The notes beneath the pieces were generated by a model. It worked only from the letters and a program-made list of their open reading frames with translations, ran no database searches and was not told the origin of the DNA. Shown piece after piece: positions 1 to 6,527 of a stretch of DNA of 9,920 bases (position 1 is the stretch's first letter; every line of letters begins with the position of its first letter). This DNA is from Dietzia timorensis (GTDB taxonomy: Bacteria > Actinomycetota > Actinomycetes > Mycobacteriales > Mycobacteriaceae), in contig NZ_DYXM01000150.1 of the NCBI RefSeq assembly GCF_020742175.1, forward strand, positions 1 to 9,920, given 5' to 3'. Position numbers and translations under genes: made by a program.

Positions 1-446
1 TCGATTTCCGCTTCCTCGTGCTCCCGAATCTGCTTCGGCGTCTCCGCAAGATCGGTTGCGAGAAACACCTGCACTATTTCCGTAGAGAAGCCGGGGCTCG
101 TCGCGAGGGTGACGAGGGGCTCGAGCCGCCCGGCCCGCAGGCTCGCCTCTTCCTCGAGCTCGCGCGCGGCGGTGTCTCGCGGATCCTCACCGGCGACGTC
201 ACGCAAACCTGCCGGTACCTCCCACAGGCGTTCACCCATGGGATGCCGGTATTGACGGATGAGACACACCTCGTCCGCGGCGTTCACGGCGACGATCCCG
301 ACGCCACCCATGTGCTCGACGACCTCACGCCTGGCGGTCTCGCCGCCGGGCATCACCACGGTGTCCATGCGCACCGAAGCGACGATTCCGTCGTAGGCAC
401 GTTCGGAACCGGTCACTTCGTAGGTGCGAACACGTGAACCATCCAT
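1..446 (-). CDS. NUDIX hydrolase, ADP-ribose pyrophosphatase type (Rv1700-like), 3' end cut by the window edge
   Basis: The gene starts at an ATG at 446 and runs off the window at position 1, giving 148 codons of a protein that is about 207 residues in M. tuberculosis. It is too short and too overlapped by other frames to be obvious, but reads cleanly on the minus strand from MDGSRVRTYEVTGSERAYDG. The NUDIX box lies at residues 80-103: G80, E87, then R95-E96-L97-E98-E99-E100, which keeps the metal-binding glutamates. The usual Gly before the last hydrophobic residue is Ser102. VGIVAVN before the box and EVPAGL leading into it are typical of ADP-ribose pyrophosphatases, which split ADP-ribose to AMP and ribose-5-phosphate. 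A good ribosome binding site (GGAGGAG) precedes the start. The gene follows pyrG by 18 bp, so it is probably cotranscribed with it, as in mycobacteria. The family call is firm; the exact substrate is inferred. Confidence 0.88.
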   Translation of the reverse strand, partial: MDGSRVRTYEVTGSERAYDGIVASVRMDTVVMPGGETARREVVEHMGGVGIVAVNAADEVCLIRQYRHPMGERLWEVPAGLRDVAGEDPRDTAARELEEEASLRAGRLEPLVTLATSPGFSTEIVQVFLATDLAETPKQIREHEEAEI

Positions 447-464
447 GGGCGGGAATCTCCTCCC

Positions 465-2225
465 CTACTCCTCGGCGGCGTCGGCGCTTGCATTCTCCGC
501 CTCCGCGGCGGCCGGCTTCGCCTGGCCGGAATTCTCGCGCCACGGCTCCACGGGAAGGGCGAGTTCGTTGCCGTACGAGAGCGCAGCCTCGACGAACGCG
601 GCGAACAGCGGGTGCGGGCGCGTCGGACGCGACTTGTACTCGGGGTGTGCCTGGGTGGCGACGAGGAACGGGTGCTCCGAGCGCGGGTACTCGACGAATT
701 CGACGAGGTGGCCATCCGGCGACGTGCCGGAGAACTGCAGTCCCGACTTGGCGATGGTGTCGCGGTAGGCGTTATTCACCTCATAACGGTGGCGGTGGCG
801 TTCGGTCACCTCGGTGCTGCCGTACGCGTCGGCGACAATCGAGCCGCGGGTCAGCGAGGCCGGGTAGGAGCCCAGGCGCATCGTGCCGCCGAGGTCCGCG
901 TCCCCCGACACCGCGTCGAGCTGGTCGGCCATCGTGGAGATCACCGCATCGGTGGTGTCCGGGTCGAACTCGGTCGACGAGGCGCCTTCGAGACCGGCCG
1001 AACGGGCGGCCTCGATCACGACACACTGCAGACCCAGGCAGAGCCCGAGGAGCGGCAGCTTGTGACGGCGCGCGTACCGGATTGCGCCCACCTTGCCCTC
1101 GATGCCGCGGATGCCGAAGCCGCCGGGCACGCAGATGCCGTCGACACCGTCGAGCGCCTCCCGGGCGCCCTCCTCGGTCTCGCAGCGATCCGACTCGACC
1201 CACCGGATCTCGACCCTCGCCTGGTTCGCGAACCCGCCCGCGCGCAAGGCCTCCGTCACCGAAAGGTAGGCGTCGGGAAGGTCGATGTACTTGCCGACAA
1301 GCGCGATCGTCGCCTCCTCGCGAGGATTGTGCACCCGGTCGAGCAGCCCGCCCCACACGGTCCAATCGACGTCGCGGAACGGCAGGTTGAGCTTGCGCAC
1401 GACGTGCGTGTCGAGGTGCTCGCGGAAGAGAACCTTCGGGATGTCGTAGATGCTCGGGGCATCCGGAGTGGAGACCACGCCCTCGATGTCGACGTCGCAC
1501 ATCAGCGCGATCTTGTTCTTCACCCCGTCCGGCACATCGCGGTCACAGCGCAGGATCAGGCCGTCGGGAACGATACCGATCGAACGAAGCGCCGATACCG
1601 AGTGCTGGGTCGGCTTGGTTTTGAGCTCGCCCGAAGGTGCGAGGAACGGCACGAGCGAGACGTGAAGGAAGAAAATGTTCTCGCGACCGACGTCATGGCG
1701 TACCTGGCGTGCGGCCTCGAGGAACGGCTGGGACTCGATATCGCCGACGGTGCCGCCGATCTCGGTGATCACCACGTCCGGGGTCTGCCCCTCGGAGTCG
1801 GGTTGGTTCATCGCGAGGATACGGCTCTTGATCTCGTCGGTGATGTGCGGAATGACCTGAACGGTGTCGCCGAGGTACTCGCCGCGGCGTTCCTTCGCTA
1901 TTACCGAGGAGTACACCTGCCCGGTGGTCACGTTCGCGCCGCCGGTGAGGTTCCGGTCGAGGAATCGTTCGTAGTGTCCGAGGTCGAGGTCGGTTTCTGC
2001 GCCGTCCTCGGTGACGAACACCTCGCCGTGCTGGAACGGATTCATCGTGCCCGGATCGACGTTGAGGTACGGATCGAGCTTCTGCATCGTGACGCGAAGA
2101 CCGCGGGCGGTGAGGAGTGCCCCGAGGCTCGAGGCCGTCAGGCCCTTACCCAAGGAGGACGCAACGCCGCCTGTAACGAAAATGTGCTTGGCGCTCTGCC
2201 GGGATCCGGCGCGATTTACAGACAA
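465..2225 (-). CDS. pyrG: CTP synthase (glutamine-hydrolysing)
   Basis: This enzyme makes CTP from UTP, ATP and glutamine, the last step of de novo pyrimidine nucleotide synthesis, in the cytoplasm. The 586-residue protein is full length. The N-terminal amidoligase domain (about 13-285) carries the P-loop GGVASSLGKG at 19-28 and the Mg-binding acids D74 (VTEDGAETD) and E155 (ITEIGGTVGDIES). The C-terminal class I glutamine amidotransferase domain (about 305-550) has nucleophile C396 in GLCLGLQ and partners H527 and E529 in QAHPE. An Ala/Glu-rich tail of about 35 residues follows. The start is TTG at 2225: an in-frame TAG lies 15 nt upstream and the next in-frame ATG is only Met47, inside the conserved domain. 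GGGGAG (2231-2236) sits 5 nt before the TTG. The gene is 179 bp from steA with its own candidate promoter and leader, and 18 bp before the NUDIX gene. The function is certain. Confidence 0.98.
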   Translation of the reverse strand: MSVNRAGSRQSAKHIFVTGGVASSLGKGLTASSLGALLTARGLRVTMQKLDPYLNVDPGTMNPFQHGEVFVTEDGAETDLDLGHYERFLDRNLTGGANVTTGQVYSSVIAKERRGEYLGDTVQVIPHITDEIKSRILAMNQPDSEGQTPDVVITEIGGTVGDIESQPFLEAARQVRHDVGRENIFFLHVSLVPFLAPSGELKTKPTQHSVSALRSIGIVPDGLILRCDRDVPDGVKNKIALMCDVDIEGVVSTPDAPSIYDIPKVLFREHLDTHVVRKLNLPFRDVDWTVWGGLLDRVHNPREEATIALVGKYIDLPDAYLSVTEALRAGGFANQARVEIRWVESDRCETEEGAREALDGVDGICVPGGFGIRGIEGKVGAIRYARRHKLPLLGLCLGLQCVVIEAARSAGLEGASSTEFDPDTTDAVISTMADQLDAVSGDADLGGTMRLGSYPASLTRGSIVADAYGSTEVTERHRHRYEVNNAYRDTIAKSGLQFSGTSPDGHLVEFVEYPRSEHPFLVATQAHPEYKSRPTRPHPLFAAFVEAALSYGNELALPVEPWRENSGQAKPAAAEAENASADAAEE

Positions 2226-2295
2226 TGTGACTCCCCGTGTCTAGGCATTCAGGCGGCCGGTAGAACCGGCGACTTCGGACGTGCTTCCCACGGGG
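2226..2295 (-). promoter_or_regulatory. pyrG mRNA leader with a C-run complementary to the pyrG ribosome binding site
   Basis: If the promoter at 2302-2330 is used, the RNA would begin near 2297-2291, reading AAGCCCCGUGGG. CCCCGUG (2295-2289) is perfectly complementary to CACGGGG (2239-2233), which contains most of the pyrG Shine-Dalgarno. A 5-bp GC stem with a 5-nt loop (2256-2270) lies between the two arms and could shorten the effective loop. Pairing would hide the ribosome binding site. The complementarity is directly visible; that it regulates pyrG is inference. Confidence 0.4.
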
Positions 2296-2301
2296 CTTCA
2301 G

Positions 2302-2330
2302 AATATCACGCGCCGCCCGCCGCTTCTCAA
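2302..2330 (-). promoter_or_regulatory. Candidate pyrG promoter (TTGAGA - 17 bp - GATATT)
   Basis: On the minus strand, TTGAGA (2330-2325, five of six matches to the -35 consensus) is followed after exactly 17 bp by GATATT (2307-2302, four of six matches to the -10 consensus). The predicted start is about 2295, leaving a leader of roughly 70 nt before the TTG. The alternative -10 TATTCT (2305-2300, 19-bp spacer) would give a start at about 2293. Both predicted starts fall in the CCCC run. Confidence 0.5.
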
Positions 2331-2351
2331 ACGAAGCAACGGGCGGCGCGT
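2308..2351 (-). repeat. Long perfect inverted repeat (12-bp arms) upstream of pyrG
   Basis: The arms 2308-2319 (acgcgccgcccg) and 2340-2351 (cgggcggcgcgt) are perfect reverse complements. After a 2-nt mismatch they continue as an inner 5-bp stem (gcttc 2322-2326 with gaagc 2333-2337) closed by a 6-nt loop. As RNA this is a very stable hairpin. It could stop read-through from steA, but only a poor U-tract follows on the minus strand. One arm fills the spacer of the candidate pyrG promoter and the other lies just upstream of its -35, so the repeat could also act as an operator. Confidence 0.7.
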
Positions 2352-2368
2352 CGGATTCATCTCTCGCC

Positions 2369-2395
2369 GTCGGGTCGAGCTTCGCTCCACCCGAC
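2369..2395 (-). terminator. Hairpin just after steA, possible transcription terminator
   Basis: Inverted repeat gtcgggt (2369-2375) and acccgac (2389-2395), with an inner 4-bp stem gagc/gctc around a 3-nt loop. On the minus strand the tip reads GAGC-GAA-GCTC, containing the very stable GCGAAGC mini-hairpin. It begins 10 bp after the steA stop codon. No U-run follows, so it would be a non-canonical terminator or an mRNA-end stabiliser. Confidence 0.45.
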
Positions 2396-2404
2396 TCTAC
2401 GGAC

Positions 2405-3580
2405 TTACTCGAACAGTCCCTGCACCCACATCGCGAAGGTGTTCCACTGCTCCACCAACCAGGAGATGACGGCGGTGGTCTGATCCTGGTAGATCAGCGC
2501 CGCGGCCACGACAGCGAGGACGACGAGCACGAGCATGGCGAGCACGAGTGCGCCGCCACGGCTGCGGTACAGGCTCGAGCAAGCATGCGCGGGGACGAGC
2601 TTGTCGCGCACGACCATGTTCACCACCGAGGTCGACGGGGACATCCCGTCCTCGGCGTATTGCTCGGCCAGTCCGGCGGTTTCCCCGGCGGTCACGATCA
2701 TCGCGGCATCGCCGTGGTGCGCAAGCAGCACCGCGAGGTCGCGCGCGGGAGCCGCAGCGGGGAATGTCATCGCTCCGACCTCGAGGGCCGTGATGCGCTC
2801 GATGCTCGGGCATTGCCCGTCGCGGTCGGCCGCGAGCACGATCTCGCCCGCGTCGCGGAGCACGTTGTCGTTCATCACGCGCGCGTCGCCGACGACGATA
2901 TCGGCGCGGATACCGGCCTCGCGGAGCACATTCGCGCCCGCGTCGACTCCGATCATGATCGGGCGGTATTCGCGGATGAACGGCTTGAGGTCCGAGAGCT
3001 CCTTCGCCGAGCCTGGGCCGTCGGAAACGATGACCACGTGCTGGTCGGCGAAGTCGACGCGCAGCTGCGGCATACCATCGCCGTCGAGCAGCAACGAGTG
3101 CTCGACGTGGAGGAATTCGACGGCGTCGGCGTAGTGAGACAGCGCCGAGTCCACGAGCGCAGTTTCTGCGTCGGCGTTGGAGTCCATGAGCGCCGAGGCG
3201 TCGGAATCGAGGCCTGTGGCGAGCTCGTGTTCGCCGAGCCACAACGTGCCTTCGTCGATCCGGACCTTGTCGCCGTCCTTGAGGCGAACGACATCATCCG
3301 CGGTCACGCCGGAGAGCACGGGCACTCCGGCGCTCGCGAGAATGCGATATGCGGCGCGCGGGGTGCGCGCTGCGGATTTGGCGACATTGACAACGTAGGC
3401 GGGCGAGGAATCGACGATTGTCGTCGCGTCGTCCGCGGAGAGCTCGTCGAGCGAGACGAAAACGATGTCCTTGTCGGACATGCGCCGCGGCAGCACGTCC
3501 CCTTTGCGGGGAACACGCGCGGTACCTGCGACACCGGTGAGTTCTGGATTACGGCGAGAGAGAAGCCCTGACATCTTCAT
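2405..3580 (-). CDS. steA: SteA-like septum/cell-division membrane protein (Rv1697 family)
   Basis: The 391-residue protein matches the remembered M. tuberculosis Rv1697 along its length, from M(K/R)MS(G/A)LLSR at the start to the tryptophan-rich tail WNxFxxWVQ. In Corynebacterium glutamicum SteA works with SteB at the septum and helps recruit the peptidoglycan hydrolase RipA. The central part (about 180-300) resembles a thiamine pyrophosphokinase fold: HVVIVSDGPGS, FIREYRPIMIGVDAGANVLR and VVGDARVM. One transmembrane helix is at about 343-363 (LVLAMLVLVVLAVVAAALIY), followed by a short amphipathic tail, so the bulk is likely cytoplasmic. The ATG at 3580 was chosen because it aligns with the Rv1697 start; no strong ribosome binding site precedes it. 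CATAGT 7 nt upstream might serve a near-leaderless transcript. The partner gene steB (mctB, Rv1698), expected next, is missing. The family call is strong; the biochemical activity is unknown. Confidence 0.9.
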   Translation of the reverse strand: MKMSGLLSRRNPELTGVAGTARVPRKGDVLPRRMSDKDIVFVSLDELSADDATTIVDSSPAYVVNVAKSAARTPRAAYRILASAGVPVLSGVTADDVVRLKDGDKVRIDEGTLWLGEHELATGLDSDASALMDSNADAETALVDSALSHYADAVEFLHVEHSLLLDGDGMPQLRVDFADQHVVIVSDGPGSAKELSDLKPFIREYRPIMIGVDAGANVLREAGIRADIVVGDARVMNDNVLRDAGEIVLAADRDGQCPSIERITALEVGAMTFPAAAPARDLAVLLAHHGDAAMIVTAGETAGLAEQYAEDGMSPSTSVVNMVVRDKLVPAHACSSLYRSRGGALVLAMLVLVVLAVVAAALIYQDQTTAVISWLVEQWNTFAMWVQGLFE

Positions 3581-3741
3581 GGCAATGACTATGCCTGAAG
3601 TAAAGGTTTAGACTTGCACGACTCGCCGTGTCGCATGAGGTTGTACGCAACAAAAATTACACACGTGTCATTCGGGGTCCGAAATTGCGCCAGTGACAAA
3701 CCGCGACACTTGTGACTCAGGTGATTAAGACCCCGCCGGTG
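3581..3741 (-). promoter_or_regulatory. recN-steA intergenic region, probable steA promoter region
   Basis: This 161-bp gap is AT-richer than its surroundings and separates steA from the upstream operon. On the minus strand it holds GTCACA (3716-3711) and GTCACT (3697-3692) repeated at a 19-bp period, a small hairpin TTCGG-ACC-CCGAA (3683-3671), the palindrome ACACGTGT (3668-3661) and the interrupted palindrome GTTG-CGTA-CAAC (3651-3640). Candidate -10 elements are TAATTT (after the ACACGTGT palindrome) and CATAGT next to the start codon; neither has a convincing -35. No clear terminator for recN is visible. Confidence 0.4.
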
Positions 3742-5469
3742 TCATCGGCTGTCCCCCTGCGCCTTGTCCAACAAATCCTTCGCATGCGCGAGTCCCGAGT
3801 CCGAATCGTCCATGCCGGCGAGCATGCGTGCGAGCTCGCGTACGCGCTCCTCCCCCTCGACGGCCTCGACGCCGGAGATGATCGACGAAGCCCCCGAGCT
3901 CTTGCGCACCACTAGGTGCGTGTCGGCGAATGCGGCGACCTGCGCCAGGTGCGTGACGGCGAGTACCTGGTGATTCTCTGCAAGCATGGCGAGCCGCTTC
4001 CCGATCGAAAGCGCGGCCTTGCCGCCGACTCCCGCGTCGACCTCGTCGAACACGAGCGTGCCCCCGGAGGTGTTGCCTGCAAGCACGACCTCGAGCGCGA
4101 GCATCACGCGCGAGAGCTCGCCACCCGAGGCGCCCTTTTCCAGCGGGACCGCCCCAGCTGCGCCGGAGAGCAGCATTCGCACCGAGTCAAGGCCCACCTC
4201 TGTCGGTACGACACCGCCGATTTCGGGGCCCGAGCTCGCAGGTTCCACTCGGACCTCGAGCTTCGCCCCTCCCATCGACAGCTCGGCCAACTCGCCGCTC
4301 ACGGCCTTCGCCAGCTTCGTTGCGGCCTTCTTACGGGCCGCGGTGAGCTCGCGCCCGACCGCGACGATCTCCTCCCGCAGCCGCTTCACCTCGCCCTTGA
4401 GCGCATTCATCGCCTCGTCGGAGGTGTCGAGACCGTCGAGCTTGCGCCGCGCGGAGTCCGCCCACGCCAGCACGCCATCGATATCCTCGCCGTACTTGCG
4501 CGTCAGACCCTTCAAGGCATGACGTCGGGCAAGCGCGTTCTCGAGCGAGTCCGCGTCCACATCGAGCTGGGACAGGAAGCCGCCGAGTTCGTTGCCCACA
4601 TCAGAGAGCGTCACCACGGCCTCGGCCATCTGCTCGGACAGCGAGATCAGCTCGGGGTCCTCGGTCGCGCGCAGCGCCATCGACAACTGGTCGAGCTGGG
4701 AGCCGATGGCGGGTACCGAGGCCGCCTCGTCCCCCTCGGTGAGCGCGACATGCGCGCTCGACGCGGCGAGTCGCAGCTCCTCGGAGTCGGTAAGCCTGCG
4801 GATTTGCGTATCGAGGTCGGCATCCTCGCCGGGCTGCGGGTCGAGATCCTCGATCTCGCCGAGCCCCATGCGCAGCATGTCCGCTTCCTGCGCCATTTCC
4901 CGCGCCGAGGCGTTGCGGCGTGCGAGGTCCTTTTCCGCGGTTTTCCACTCGGCGTATACGGCGCGGTATTTCTTCAGCGCCTTCTCTGTGGCCGCGCCCC
5001 CATAGGTGTCCACGGCATCGCGCTGTTTCTCCGGCTGTAGGAGCCGCAGCTGGTCGTTCTGTCCGTGGACTGCGAGCAGCGGGCTGCAGAACCGCCCGAG
5101 GGTTCCGACCGGTACCGAGCGGCCGGCGAGGTACCCGCGGGATCGCCCGTCCTGGGACACGCGTCTCGAGGCGATCACCGAACCGTCTTCGTCGGTCTCG
5201 CCGTCGATTTCGTCCACGACGGCCGCGGACGTCTGGCGGTCGCTTCCGGCGACGTCACCAAGCGCGAAACGTCCCTCGACGAACGCGCGATCGGCTCCCT
5301 TGCGCACCCTGGAGGCGTCCGCGCGCGAGCCCGTGAGCAACCGCAACCCGGTGACCACCATCGTCTTTCCGGCGCCGGTTTCGCCGGTCAGTACCGAAAG
5401 CCCCGGGGAGAATTCGGCAACGGCGCGGTCGATGACGCCTAGTCCGCTGATCGAAAGTTCTGTGAGCAC
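3742..5469 (-). CDS. recN: DNA repair protein RecN (SMC-like ATPase)
   Basis: RecN is an SMC-type ATPase that helps process and hold double-strand DNA breaks for recombination. The 575-residue protein has the full layout. It starts LTELSISGLGVIDRA, then Walker A GETGAGKT at 29-36 and the Q-containing HGQNDQ at 135-140. Two helical arms of a coiled coil span about 160-385. The C-terminal half carries the ABC signature ASGGELSR at 447-454, Walker B TLVFDE at 471-476 (D475, E476) and the switch His H507 in VTHLAQVA. The GTG start at 5469 is chosen because the N-terminal strand before Walker A is conserved and no ATG precedes it. The ribosome binding site is weak (TGGAA). It lies 13 bp after ppnK, so it is probably cotranscribed. 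I found no LexA-type palindrome in the short gap, so any SOS control would have to act elsewhere. Function is secure. Confidence 0.97.
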   Translation of the reverse strand: MLTELSISGLGVIDRAVAEFSPGLSVLTGETGAGKTMVVTGLRLLTGSRADASRVRKGADRAFVEGRFALGDVAGSDRQTSAAVVDEIDGETDEDGSVIASRRVSQDGRSRGYLAGRSVPVGTLGRFCSPLLAVHGQNDQLRLLQPEKQRDAVDTYGGAATEKALKKYRAVYAEWKTAEKDLARRNASAREMAQEADMLRMGLGEIEDLDPQPGEDADLDTQIRRLTDSEELRLAASSAHVALTEGDEAASVPAIGSQLDQLSMALRATEDPELISLSEQMAEAVVTLSDVGNELGGFLSQLDVDADSLENALARRHALKGLTRKYGEDIDGVLAWADSARRKLDGLDTSDEAMNALKGEVKRLREEIVAVGRELTAARKKAATKLAKAVSGELAELSMGGAKLEVRVEPASSGPEIGGVVPTEVGLDSVRMLLSGAAGAVPLEKGASGGELSRVMLALEVVLAGNTSGGTLVFDEVDAGVGGKAALSIGKRLAMLAENHQVLAVTHLAQVAAFADTHLVVRKSSGASSIISGVEAVEGEERVRELARMLAGMDDSDSGLAHAKDLLDKAQGDSR

Positions 5470-5482
5470 GCGTTCCAGACTA

Positions 5483-6496
5483 TTAGAGTCCCGGGGGTCG
5501 TGGGGTATCCGTCCGCCCGCGCCAGCCTGTCACCGGCAGCTGAAACTTGCTCACCAGGCGGTCGGTGAAGGGTTCATCGTCCAAACGCACCCACTTGACG
5601 TCGCGGGATCCGGCCGCCACCTCCACGCGTGCGCCCTCGGGGACCGACAGCGACCTGCGTCCGTCGAACGAGGCGAGGCAGCGCTGAGACTTCGTCCCGA
5701 TCTCGATGGCCACGTGGCTCGACGGGGATATCACGAGCGGCCGCGCGAACAACGCGTGGGCGTTGTTGGGTACGACCATCATCGCGTCGAGCTCCGGCCA
5801 CACGATCGGCCCGCCGGCGCTGAATGCGTACGCGGTCGAGCCGGTCGGCGTCGATACCATCACGCCGTCGCAGCCGTAATCGCTCACCGGACGCCCATCG
5901 ACCTCGACGGTCGCCTCGAGCACGCCCTGCCGTTCGATCTTCTCGATGCTCACCTCGTTGAGAGCCCAGTTCGTTCCGATGAGCTCCGCCCCGAGGTACA
6001 CGGTCGCCTCGACCGTCATCCGGTTGACCACGTGGTAGTCGCGGTCGACGATCTGGCGCACGACCGCCGGCAAAGAAGCGACCTCGGACTCGGCGAGGAA
6101 ACCAACATGCCCGAGGTTGACGCCGAGCACCGGCACATTTGCCGCCCGCGCATACTCCGATGCTCGAAGGAACGTGCCGTCGCCGCCGATGACGAGCACC
6201 AGCTCGCACCCCTCGGCAGCAGCCAGCGTCGACCCGACGATCTCGATTTCGTGTCCGTCGAGAATCGCGGACCCCGCGTCCCCCACCGACACTCCTGGTG
6301 CAGGGCGCTGGGTGATCTCCGCACCACGCAGAGCGAGAACGGTCGCCTCAACCATCCTCACGACCACGTTTTGCCGCAAGCACTCTTCGACGACATGAGT
6401 GACGGCGGCCGCGCTCGCCTCCCTGGTGATGTTCGCCTCGACCAGGATTCGGCGCTGCGCTGACGGCGAGCCATCCGTTTCGCTATGCGTCGTCAC
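5483..6496 (-). CDS. ppnK: NAD kinase
   Basis: This enzyme phosphorylates NAD to NADP in the cytoplasm and so sets the supply of NADPH for biosynthesis. The 337-residue protein has the diagnostic GGDGT at 104-108 followed by FLRASEYA, the NE pair N180-E181 (LNEVSIEK), and the nucleotide-binding stretch CDGVMVSTPTGSTAY at 209-223, followed by FSAGGPI and ISP. It is somewhat longer than the M. tuberculosis enzyme (about 307 residues); the extra length is an N-terminal tail of about 15 residues and a polar C-terminus ending TPRPPGL. The start is GTG at 6496, with GGAG 9 nt upstream. It sits 31 bp after tlyA and 13 bp before recN, the conserved tlyA-ppnK-recN order of actinobacteria, so it is probably in the same operon. 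The call is secure. Confidence 0.97.
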   Translation of the reverse strand: MTTHSETDGSPSAQRRILVEANITREASAAAVTHVVEECLRQNVVVRMVEATVLALRGAEITQRPAPGVSVGDAGSAILDGHEIEIVGSTLAAAEGCELVLVIGGDGTFLRASEYARAANVPVLGVNLGHVGFLAESEVASLPAVVRQIVDRDYHVVNRMTVEATVYLGAELIGTNWALNEVSIEKIERQGVLEATVEVDGRPVSDYGCDGVMVSTPTGSTAYAFSAGGPIVWPELDAMMVVPNNAHALFARPLVISPSSHVAIEIGTKSQRCLASFDGRRSLSVPEGARVEVAAGSRDVKWVRLDDEPFTDRLVSKFQLPVTGWRGRTDTPRPPGL

Positions 6497-6527
6497 GGCG
6501 TTCGCTCCGTTGTCTTGCTCATCGTGG

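Noticed and set aside
612..2483. Long plus-strand open frame of 623 codons opposite pyrG.
   Set aside because: It mirrors pyrG on the other strand. Its sequence is low in recognisable domains and reflects high third-position GC; pyrG is fully conserved there.
5470..5482. Search for a LexA/SOS box before recN.
   Set aside because: The gap to ppnK is only 13 bp and contains no TCGAAC-N4-GTTCGA type palindrome; a GTTCGA half-site in tlyA (around 6740) lacks its partner and is too far away.
3916..6463. Long plus-strand open frames opposite recN and ppnK.
   Set aside because: Both are antisense shadows of well-supported genes, with biased Arg/His/Ala-rich composition and no known motifs.
6493..6522. 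A nine-codon minus-strand frame (MSKTTERTP) in the tlyA-ppnK gap whose TGA overlaps the ppnK GTG.
   Set aside because: The stop/start overlap looks like coupling, but there is no ribosome binding site for it and such short frames arise by chance in high-GC DNA.
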